5,263 nucleotides of DNA, taken from positions 1 through 5,263 of the forward strand of contig PKYZ01000811.1 of the NCBI GenBank assembly GCA_003132865.1, in the 5' to 3' direction. This DNA is from Bryobacterales bacterium. Lineage in GTDB: Bacteria; Acidobacteriota; Terriglobia; Bryobacterales; Bryobacteraceae. This document shows, piece by piece, positions 1 through 5,263 of the stretch. Position numbers and translations under genes: made by a program. The notes under the pieces were generated by a model. It searched no databases. It saw only the letters and a program-made list of their open reading frames with translations, and had not been told where the DNA came from. Position 1 is the stretch's first letter, and each line of letters opens with the position of its first letter.

Positions 1-13
1 CTAAGTGGCATTG

Positions 14-51
14 GGCTGAAAGCCGGCTGCAGCCAAGATTGGCTGCCCCAC
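14..51. repeat. Palindrome cluster, module of a likely dispersed intergenic repeat
   Basis: Three overlapping inverted repeats are packed here. GGCT-GAA-AGCC lies at 14-24. The perfect 10-base palindrome GGCTGCAGCC lies at 25-34. GCAGCCAA and TTGGCTGC (29-36 and 39-46) form an 8-base stem around GA. The cluster ends in GGCTGCCCCAC (41-51). The word GGCTGAAAGCC recurs exactly at 2809-2819, and GGCTGTCCCAC (one base different) recurs at 2775-2785, so the two intergenic regions share modules. No T-run follows the stems, so this does not look like an intrinsic terminator. That it is a genome-wide repeat is an inference from the style of Acidobacteria intergenic DNA. Confidence 0.5.
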
Positions 52-74
52 AAGAAGCATGAGAACAGATAGGC

Positions 75-80
75 GACAAT
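75..80 (+). promoter_or_regulatory. Weak -10-like element before the VWFA/TPR gene
   Basis: GACAAT matches the sigma-70 -10 consensus TATAAT at four of six positions, and ten bases separate it from the ATG at 91. No recognisable -35 hexamer sits 16-18 bases upstream. The support is its similarity to the element before the helicase gene: bases 73-84 and 2880-2891 agree at ten of twelve positions. If used, the transcript leader would be only a few bases long, which fits the absence of a Shine-Dalgarno sequence. Confidence 0.28.
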
Positions 81-90
81 CAAAACTGTA

Positions 91-2682
91 ATGTGGCGCG
101 ATGCCTTAGCGTTAAGTTTCCTCGTCTGCGGCGTTGCGGCCGGTCAGGCCGCCCGGCCCGCCGAGAGCAAGCCGTTCATCGATTGCGACAGCGCGGAGCT
201 GTTGCGCGCCATTCCGGAACTGGCAGGCACGCAGTTCGACTCGAAGCAGGATGGCCTCGAAGCGCTGCTTGAAGCCAGCGGCGAAAACCTCCGCACTATG
301 CTTGCCAAGCTGGAAGACATCTCCGCCGCCGAAGAAATTCACGAGATGCGCTTCGAAACCAACATGGCCAGGATCAGCCGGCGCGAGGATTTCCGCTACG
401 TGGTGAAATGGGTCCCCAACGCTGCACAGGAGCAGTTCACGGAGTTCCGCCTCGACCCCGCCACTGGCGCCTCCGCGCACCCTCCTAACGGTGATTATCT
501 GGTCACGGGGCACTTTTTCAGTTTGATCCGTTACCTGTTGCCGGAGAACCGGGAGCGGTCCAGTTTCCGCTATCTGGGCCGCTCCACCGCGGCCGGCGCG
601 GATTTCTTCATCGTGGCGTTCGCGCAGCGCCCCGAAAGCACCGACAGCCGCGCCGCCCCATTGCAGGGCGTAGTTTGGCTGGATGCCGCAGCCCACCGGA
701 TTGTGCGCCTCCGGACGGACCTCTTGGGGCGGATCGCAGACTCTCCTCTCGAAACCCTGACGACCGATATTTCGCTGGTTCCGGTGAGTTTCCCCTATCT
801 CGAACGCACGTTTTGGCTGCCCGCCAGGGTGACCGTTCACGCCCGCTATCCTGGCGGGGAGCTGGACAGCGTGCATCGCTATTCGGATTACCTCTTGTAC
901 GATGACGAGGCGGATCCGGAGCAGAAGGAGAAGCATGCGGGCGTCTCGCCGGTGACCACACCCGCTGCGGAAAATGCATGGGAACTGCTGGACCGGGGCA
1001 TCTCGCTGGCCGAGGAGAATAAGCCCGGCGAAGCCATGTCAACCTTGCGCGAGGCCCTGCGCCGTAATCCCGAGATGCCGGCCGCACATTTCCATCTGGC
1101 AGTGGCGATGCGCGCTACCAACGACTTCGCGGGCGCGGAAGCGGAACTGCGCGAGGCCGTCAAGCTGGCCCCCGATTCCGGCCCCGCCCATAACTTCCTG
1201 GGCATCCTGTTGTTCAAACGCGGAGATGTGCCGGATGCCATAACCGAGCTTCGCCTCGGCGTGCAGTTACAGCCCAAGGATGCGACCGTGCACTACAACC
1301 TTGCCCAGGCGCTGGAGAAGACGGGCGATCAGAAGGCCGCCCTCGATGAGTACCAGACCGCTTCCACTCTGGCGCCCGACAATGTAAAGATTAAAGCCCG
1401 GTACGAGCAGTTAGAGCGCGCGGCGAACGCTCCACCGGTGGCCGCGGCGCCGGGGGAGACAACCATCAAAGTCGAAGTGCGGCAGGTGTTAGTGCCGGTG
1501 GTGGTGAGGGATAAAGAAGGGCATCACGTCACGGGACTGACCCAGGCCGACTTCCGCGTATTCGAGGACGGCGTGGAGCAGAAAATCTCGGGCTTTAGCG
1601 TCGAGAACGCCGGTGTTTCCAGCCCGCCGCCTCCGGCCGCGGCCGCTTCCCAGCCGCCTATGGCTGCAGCGCCTGCCCCGGCCCCGCCGAAGCAGGTTCC
1701 CGTCCGGCGCACCTACCTGGTCTGCATCGACGCCCTGCACACCGAGTTTGCCCACCTGGTATATATCCGCGAAGCCCTCTCGAAGCTGTTCCAGAGCGAA
1801 AAAGCGGGCGATGCGCAGTACATCGTCATTTCCGTGGGAGTCTCCACGCAGGTGCTCGAAAACCCGACTTCCGATCCTGAATCGGTGCTGAAGGCGGTGG
1901 ATAGCAAGGATTTCCAAAAGTTGTTTATGGCTAGCCGGAAAAGCTCCATGGAGGCTGACATGCGGTCATTCCGGAGAACGCTCGACGAGGCACGCGCCGC
2001 TTGCGATGCCGGGGATCCGGCATGCCTACCTATGAAGAACCGCTTGCCGTCTGAAGCCAGACAGATCGCCGAGCAGGACCGGCTATATACCGTCACTTTT
2101 CTGAGTCAGCTTCGCTCCCTGATCGAGCAACTGCGCCGCGGCACGGGCCGGCGGACGATCATCCTCTTCTCCGATGGCTTCCAGCTTGTGCCCGGCCAAC
2201 TGGCCTTCGAGTTATTGTCGGCCTATTTTCCCGAAATATCCGGTATCTCCCTCCGCACGGTAGATCGCATGCCGGACATGGAACCCGTGCTGCAGCTTGC
2301 CGCGAACAGCAACATTCCTATCTACACGATCGACTCGCGCGGGCTATACACCTCTCCGTACTTTGACGCTTCGAATTCCGGAGGCGTCGCGCGCCTGGCG
2401 CCAGCCGTGCTGAGCGCCATGAATAGTAATGCCACTGAAGCGGGCCAAACGCTTTCGGAAATCGCGGCCGCTACCGGTGGCACAGCGTTTCAAAACAGCA
2501 ACAACATTCTGAACGGCCTGCAGCGCGCCTTCGCCGACGGGCGCGAATATTATGTGCTGGCTTACGTCCCGGGCAATTCCAATTTGGATGGCAAGTTTCG
2601 CGCCATTTCCGTCCGCGTGCGAGACAGCAAGCTTGCAGTCAATGCCAAGCGCGGCTATTGGGCCACTGGCACGTCGCACTAG
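91..2682 (+). CDS. Exported TPR and VWFA-related (Acidobacterial family) protein
   Basis: This 863-residue protein is probably exported and protein-binding; its partner and cellular role are unknown. A short hydrophobic stretch (residues 5-18) after R3, with plausible cleavage near A20, suggests a Sec signal peptide. Residues about 85-270 form a beta-rich domain with GVVWLD (193-198), FWLP (241-244) and YSDYLLYDD (from 264), loosely like LolA/RseB-type folds (inference). Four consecutive 34-residue TPRs follow at 296-329, 330-363, 364-397 and 398-431. From about 457 the protein matches the TIGR03436 pattern: a leading strand region with VPVVVRDKEG and DFRVFEDG, a Pro/Ala-rich linker (510-537), a VWA core with D547 and S694-D695-G696, IYTIDSRGL (744-752), then AAATGG, YYVLAY and a final RGYW. 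The metal site lacks a canonical DxSxS. C638 and C645 could form a disulfide. An in-frame TAG at 70-72 and no other start make ATG 91 the upstream limit; no Shine-Dalgarno is visible. The family assignment is strong, the function open. Confidence 0.92.
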   Translation: MWRDALALSFLVCGVAAGQAARPAESKPFIDCDSAELLRAIPELAGTQFDSKQDGLEALLEASGENLRTMLAKLEDISAAEEIHEMRFETNMARISRREDFRYVVKWVPNAAQEQFTEFRLDPATGASAHPPNGDYLVTGHFFSLIRYLLPENRERSSFRYLGRSTAAGADFFIVAFAQRPESTDSRAAPLQGVVWLDAAAHRIVRLRTDLLGRIADSPLETLTTDISLVPVSFPYLERTFWLPARVTVHARYPGGELDSVHRYSDYLLYDDEADPEQKEKHAGVSPVTTPAAENAWELLDRGISLAEENKPGEAMSTLREALRRNPEMPAAHFHLAVAMRATNDFAGAEAELREAVKLAPDSGPAHNFLGILLFKRGDVPDAITELRLGVQLQPKDATVHYNLAQALEKTGDQKAALDEYQTASTLAPDNVKIKARYEQLERAANAPPVAAAPGETTIKVEVRQVLVPVVVRDKEGHHVTGLTQADFRVFEDGVEQKISGFSVENAGVSSPPPPAAAASQPPMAAAPAPAPPKQVPVRRTYLVCIDALHTEFAHLVYIREALSKLFQSEKAGDAQYIVISVGVSTQVLENPTSDPESVLKAVDSKDFQKLFMASRKSSMEADMRSFRRTLDEARAACDAGDPACLPMKNRLPSEARQIAEQDRLYTVTFLSQLRSLIEQLRRGTGRRTIILFSDGFQLVPGQLAFELLSAYFPEISGISLRTVDRMPDMEPVLQLAANSNIPIYTIDSRGLYTSPYFDASNSGGVARLAPAVLSAMNSNATEAGQTLSEIAAATGGTAFQNSNNILNGLQRAFADGREYYVLAYVPGNSNLDGKFRAISVRVRDSKLAVNAKRGYWATGTSH

Positions 2683-2761
2683 CAGGTGAATCTCGATTCC
2701 GGCGAATCCCTCATTGTAGTGGACGCTCTGCTGGAGGTACGGGCGCTGGCCACGCGCACGA

Positions 2762-2865
2762 GGACAGGCCGGGAGGCTGTCCCACATTGCGGCAAGCTGG
2801 CAAACGCCGGCTGAAAGCCCGGGGGGACGGCGAACTAAAGTTTGCCGCTGCACGCTGAAGCGTGC
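2762..2865. repeat. Row of five inverted repeats in the intergenic region before dinG
   Basis: The 220-base gap 2683-2902 holds no convincing gene; its right half is a string of hairpins. GGACAG and CTGTCC pair at 2762-2767 and 2777-2782, extended by CC/GG with one bulged G. AGCTGGC and GCCGGCT pair at 2795-2801 and 2806-2812 with one G-T wobble. GGCT-GAA-AGCC is at 2809-2819 and competes with the previous stem. CGGCGAACT and AGTTTGCCG pair at 2828-2836 and 2839-2847 with one wobble. GCACGCT and AGCGTGC pair perfectly at 2850-2856 and 2859-2865. Several have a CT-GAA-AG or CT-AA-AG apex. No T-run follows the last stem, so intrinsic termination is not supported. Modules are shared with 14-51. 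They are best read as a modular, dispersed, REP-like intergenic repeat; the dispersal is inferred. Confidence 0.6.
2831..2844. promoter_or_regulatory. Possible LexA/SOS-box-like operator upstream of dinG
   Basis: CGAAC-TAAA-GTTTG matches nine of ten fixed positions of the CGAAC-N4-GTTCG box bound by LexA in Gram-positive bacteria. It lies upstream of a helicase family that is damage-inducible in E. coli, which makes SOS control conceivable. Two points weaken this. The site is the apex of one hairpin in a repeat cluster, so the match may be incidental. It is also centred more than 40 bases upstream of the presumed -10, rather far for simple repression. The LexA motif used by this organism is not known to me. 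Confidence 0.2.
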
Positions 2866-2881
2866 GCCACGCCCCCTACGC

Positions 2882-2887
2882 TACAAT
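2882..2887 (+). promoter_or_regulatory. Probable -10 element of the dinG-queD transcript
   Basis: TACAAT matches the sigma-70 -10 consensus at five of six positions, and 15 bases separate it from the ATG of the helicase gene. Transcription starting about seven bases downstream would leave a leader of roughly nine bases, in keeping with the lack of a Shine-Dalgarno sequence before that ATG. At a spacing of 16-18 bases the -35 position falls on the right arm of the hairpin at 2850-2865 and does not resemble TTGACA. The element therefore rests on the -10 match and on its likeness to the one before the VWFA gene. Confidence 0.45.
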
Positions 2888-2902
2888 CGAATTAACTCCG
2901 GC

Positions 2903-4849
2903 ATGTCCACCGATGTCAAAGCCGTCCCCAGCGTGCATCAGTTCTTCTCGCGGCACGGCGCGCTTTCGAAGTGGCATCCAAATTACGAATACCGTCCCGG
3001 CCAGTTGGCCATGGCAGAAGCGGTGGAATCGGCGCTGGCGGACCGCAAGCATCTGATCGTGGAAGCGGGCACGGGCACCGGCAAAACGCTGGCTTACCTG
3101 GTTCCCGCCATCCTCTCCGGCAAGCGCATCGTGGTCTCCACCGGCACGAAGAACCTGCAGGAACAACTCTTCTTCAAGGACATCCCCTTTCTTCAGCGGC
3201 ATTTCCCACGCCCGCTGCGCGTCTGCTACATGAAGGGCCGCAACAACTACGCCTGCCGGCAGAAGATCTACGATGCCGACCGCGAGGCGGTGCTGACCGG
3301 CCTGGAAGAAGTTGCCGATTTCCAGGTGATCCAGGACTGGGAACAGACCACCGAAATCGGCGACCGCGCGGAGATCAAGAAGCTGCCGGAATCGAGCACC
3401 GTCTGGGCCAAGCTGGACGCCCGCAGCGATCTGTGCACCGGCCAAAAGTGCAAGCAGTACGAGCGCTGCTTCCTCACCTTGATGCACCAGCGCGCCCAGG
3501 CCAGCGACATCGTCATCGTCAATCACCACCTTTTCTTCGCCGACCTGGCGCTCAAGGAGGTTCTTGAAGACGGCGATACCGAAGGCGGCATCCTGCCCGA
3601 ATATCACGCGGTGGTGTTCGACGAAGCGCACGAAATCGAGGACGTGGCCGGGCAGTATTTCGGCGTCTCCGTGAGCAATTACCGCTTCCAGGAGCTGCGC
3701 CGCGATGTCTCCGCAGTGGCACGCGCCAAGGAATTCGGCTCGGCCGAGCTGGATCGCATTCTGGATCGCTTCGAAGAACTGGCCACGTACTTGTTTTCCG
3801 TGCTGCCGGCGCCGGAGGGCCGCGCCGCATTCACCGGACGCGCCGAGTTTGTGGAGCGCAACGAAGAGATCTACCGCAACCTGCACTCCGCGCTGGAGCT
3901 GGTGGGCTCGCACTTGAAGCTGATGAAGAATCCACCTGTGGAGGTCATTCCCCTGCAGCGCCGCACGGTCGAACTGGGCCTGGCCCTGCGGTTCGTGTTG
4001 GAGAGCGACGACCAATCCTATGTGTATTGGGCGGAGCGGCGCGGCCGGGGGTTCTTTCTGCAAGCCACCCCCATCGATGTCGCGCCGCTGCTGGCCGAGC
4101 GGCTCTTCGATGCCGTGGATACGGTGGTCCTGACCTCGGCTACGCTGGCGGTGGCCGGCGGCTTCGATTTCGTCAAGAAGCGCCTGGGAATCGAGCAGGC
4201 GCGCACCCTGGTGGTGCCCGGCCACTTCCAGTATCAGAAGCAGGCGCTGCTCTATGTGCCGCAGCACTTGCCCGATCCGCGCAACCCCGCCTTCACCAAG
4301 GAAGCTTCGACGGAAGTCACCCAGTTGCTCAAGCTGAGTCGCGGGCGCGCGTTCGTCCTGTTCACCAGCTATCAGCAGATGCGCCTGATGTACGACCGCA
4401 TTTCGCTGGACATCGATTACCCGACGCTGCTGCAAGGGACCGGCCCGCGCAGCGCGCTGCTGGAGGAATTCCGCGCGACGCCCAACTGCATCTTGTTCGC
4501 CACGGCGTCATTCTGGCAGGGGGTGGATGTTCCCGGCGACCAGTTGAGCTGCGTGATCATCGACCGCTTGCCCTTCGCCGTGCCCAGCGACCCAATAGTC
4601 GATGCGCGCGTGCGCAAGCTGCGCGACGAGGGCGGCAACCCGTTCTACGATTACCAGGTGCCGCAGGCGGCCATCGCGTTGAAGCAGGGTTTCGGACGGC
4701 TGATCCGCAGCCGGTCGGACCGCGGCGTGCTGGTCCTGCTCGATAACCGGGTGACCAAACAGCGCTACGGCCAAGTGTTCTTCGACAGCCTGCCGGATTA
4801 CGGATTTACCACCAAAATCACAGACGTGGAGAGTTTTTTCAATGTTTGA
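2903..4849 (+). CDS. dinG: DinG/YoaA-family ATP-dependent DNA helicase with Fe-S cluster
   Basis: This 648-residue XPD-like superfamily 2 helicase is cytoplasmic; the family unwinds DNA 5' to 3' and resolves forks, D-loops, R-loops and other structures. All expected motifs are present: YRPGQ (30-34), Walker A AGTGTGKT (55-62), motif Ia STGTKNLQEQ (from 79), DEAH (240-243), LTSATL (410-415), SFWQGVDVPG (from 536), DRLPF (554-558) and QGFGRLIR (595-602). Cysteines 118, 178, 183 and 189 match the [4Fe-4S] ligands of E. coli DinG; the spacing of the last three (x4, x5) is identical. NHHLFF (207-212) is typical of the family. There is no N-terminal exonuclease domain as in Bacillus-type DinG. The length is nearer E. 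coli YoaA (about 636) than DinG (about 716), so DinG versus YoaA is not settled. ATG 2903 is chosen because it leaves a normal N-terminus before the Q motif and follows a -10 element; no Shine-Dalgarno is seen. The 3' end overlaps queD by 8 bases. Confidence 0.95.
   Translation: MSTDVKAVPSVHQFFSRHGALSKWHPNYEYRPGQLAMAEAVESALADRKHLIVEAGTGTGKTLAYLVPAILSGKRIVVSTGTKNLQEQLFFKDIPFLQRHFPRPLRVCYMKGRNNYACRQKIYDADREAVLTGLEEVADFQVIQDWEQTTEIGDRAEIKKLPESSTVWAKLDARSDLCTGQKCKQYERCFLTLMHQRAQASDIVIVNHHLFFADLALKEVLEDGDTEGGILPEYHAVVFDEAHEIEDVAGQYFGVSVSNYRFQELRRDVSAVARAKEFGSAELDRILDRFEELATYLFSVLPAPEGRAAFTGRAEFVERNEEIYRNLHSALELVGSHLKLMKNPPVEVIPLQRRTVELGLALRFVLESDDQSYVYWAERRGRGFFLQATPIDVAPLLAERLFDAVDTVVLTSATLAVAGGFDFVKKRLGIEQARTLVVPGHFQYQKQALLYVPQHLPDPRNPAFTKEASTEVTQLLKLSRGRAFVLFTSYQQMRLMYDRISLDIDYPTLLQGTGPRSALLEEFRATPNCILFATASFWQGVDVPGDQLSCVIIDRLPFAVPSDPIVDARVRKLRDEGGNPFYDYQVPQAAIALKQGFGRLIRSRSDRGVLVLLDNRVTKQRYGQVFFDSLPDYGFTTKITDVESFFNV
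4828..4833 (+). promoter_or_regulatory. Shine-Dalgarno site of queD, inside the end of dinG
   Basis: GGAGAG lies eight bases before the ATG at 4842, within the last codons of the helicase gene. It fixes the queD start and points to translation coupled to the upstream gene. It is the only clear Shine-Dalgarno sequence in front of any of the three complete genes in the window. Confidence 0.7.
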
Positions 4850-5213
4850 AGTTTCCGTGGAAGAGACGTTCGCCGCCGGACACGCGCTGCGGAATTACAA
4901 AGGCAAATGCGAAAACGTGCATGGCCACAACTACCGGGTGCAGTTGACGTTCAGCGGTCCGGAGTTGGATTCCATCGGGCTGCTGGTGGATTTCGTGGCG
5001 GTGAAGAAGCTGATGCAGACGGTAGTGGATCGGCTGGATCACCAATACTTGAACGACCTCGCGCCCTTCGACGTGCTCAACCCTTCCGCCGAAAACATGG
5101 CCAAATACTTCTACGACGAGATCAGCGGGGGGCTCGGACAAGGCACCCCCGTGAAGTTGGGGCAGGTGCGGGTCTGGGAGACCGACACAACGTGCGCCAC
5201 CTACCGGCCGTAG
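4842..5213 (+). CDS. queD: 6-carboxy-5,6,7,8-tetrahydropterin synthase (QueD/PTPS family, COG0720)
   Basis: A complete 123-residue tunnel-fold enzyme of usual length. QueD converts 7,8-dihydroneopterin triphosphate to 6-carboxytetrahydropterin, acetaldehyde and triphosphate, an early step toward preQ0 and queuosine in tRNA. Zinc ligands are H14, H27 and H29 (GH in AAGHAL, then HGH). The catalytic set is C23 with D66 and H67 (RLDHQYLND). The NPSAEN segment (80-85) and E113 in WET, the pterin-anchoring glutamate, are also present. The motif C23-E24-x-x-HGH satisfies both the CxxxHGH signature of QueD and the ExxHGH signature of the folate-type PTPS-III, so a dual role is possible. The start is supported by GGAGAG and by an 8-base overlap with dinG, which implies co-transcription. 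No other queuosine or folate gene is in view. The 3' end overlaps the convergent gene on the minus strand. Confidence 0.93.
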   Translation: MFEVSVEETFAAGHALRNYKGKCENVHGHNYRVQLTFSGPELDSIGLLVDFVAVKKLMQTVVDRLDHQYLNDLAPFDVLNPSAENMAKYFYDEISGGLGQGTPVKLGQVRVWETDTTCATYRP

Positions 5214-5263
5214 TATGCGGCGTTCTTGGCGGTGAAGTCCGACCACTTTTCCGGCAGGTCGTC
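5201..5263 (-). CDS. C-terminal end of a probable ferredoxin, cut by the window edge
   Basis: Read on the minus strand from the right edge, an open frame gives 20 residues ending in a TAG at 5203-5201. It begins DDLPEKWSDF and closes with KNAAYYGR. This resembles the tail after the second cluster motif in bacterial 7Fe and 2[4Fe-4S] ferredoxins, where a (D/E)D-x-P-E-x-W segment is followed by a short helix ending near N-A. Such ferredoxins are small electron carriers. The cluster cysteines would lie outside the window, so this rests on the tail alone. The gene converges on queD and the two overlap by 13 bases, leaving no space for a terminator between them. Confidence 0.6.
   Translation of the reverse strand, partial: DDLPEKWSDFTAKNAAYYGR

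Noticed and set aside
121..132. Possible lipoprotein signal around C13 of the VWFA/TPR protein
   Set aside because: The residues before the cysteine are F-L-V, lacking the small residue at -1 of a lipobox, and the cysteine lies in the hydrophobic core of an ordinary signal peptide.
112..936. 274-codon open frame on the minus strand opposite the N-terminal part of the VWFA/TPR gene
   Set aside because: Composition is Arg/Gly/Ala-rich with no domain, and the opposite strand encodes a coherent signal peptide and beta-rich domain.
2713..2718. TACAAT on the minus strand, a possible promoter facing into the VWFA gene
   Set aside because: The only start just downstream gives an 11-codon frame ending in TAG, and no -35 or conserved product supports it; a chance hexamer is the simpler reading.
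2344..2853. 169-codon minus-strand open frame crossing from the palindrome cluster into the VWFA gene
   Set aside because: It runs through the hairpin repeats and the well-conserved C-terminal end of the VWFA domain on the other strand, and shows no family likeness.
2850..2865. Perfect hairpin GCACGCT-GA-AGCGTGC as a rho-independent terminator of the VWFA gene
   Set aside because: The bases after the stem are GC-rich with no T-run, and it lies about 170 bases beyond the stop codon.
2876..4435. 519-codon open frame on the minus strand opposite dinG
   Set aside because: The plus-strand helicase has every expected motif over this span. The antisense frame has no recognisable domain, and long antisense frames are common in GC-rich genes.
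4839..5246. 135-codon minus-strand open frame covering queD
   Set aside because: It is antisense to a complete QueD with all active-site residues, and it is in a different frame from the ferredoxin-like tail.

Overview
The window looks like ordinary chromosomal DNA of a GC-rich member of the Acidobacteria, probably near Solibacter/Bryobacterales. The main evidence is the first gene, whose C-terminal half matches the VWFA-related domain family that is greatly expanded in that phylum (TIGR03436). The style of the intergenic palindromes and the sequence of the convergent ferredoxin end agree with this. The placement comes from recognised sequence features, not from a database search.

Layout from left to right: positions 1-90 are non-coding, with a small cluster of palindromes (14-51) and a weak -10-like element. 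A large plus-strand gene (91-2682) encodes an exported protein with an N-terminal beta-rich domain, four tandem TPRs and a C-terminal VWFA-related domain. A 220-base intergenic region (2683-2902) holds a row of five closely packed inverted repeats and a good -10 element. A plus-strand DinG/YoaA-type helicase gene with an intact iron-sulfur cysteine set (2903-4849) overlaps by 8 bases a 6-carboxytetrahydropterin synthase (queD-type) gene (4842-5213). The last 63 bases carry the C-terminal end of a minus-strand gene, most likely a 7Fe or 2[4Fe-4S] ferredoxin, which converges on queD and overlaps its 3' end by 13 bases.

The genes do not form one pathway. dinG and queD very probably share a transcript, with queD translated from its own Shine-Dalgarno site inside the end of dinG. 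One acts in DNA repair and structure resolution, the other in pterin/queuosine chemistry. The VWFA gene appears to be a separate transcription unit. It has related palindromic repeat modules on both sides, and its presumed -10 element resembles that of dinG. I do not see a new defence system, mobile element or CRISPR array. The least explained material is the palindrome cluster before dinG, which includes a near match to a GAAC-N4-GTTC-type SOS box, and the architecture of the VWFA protein.
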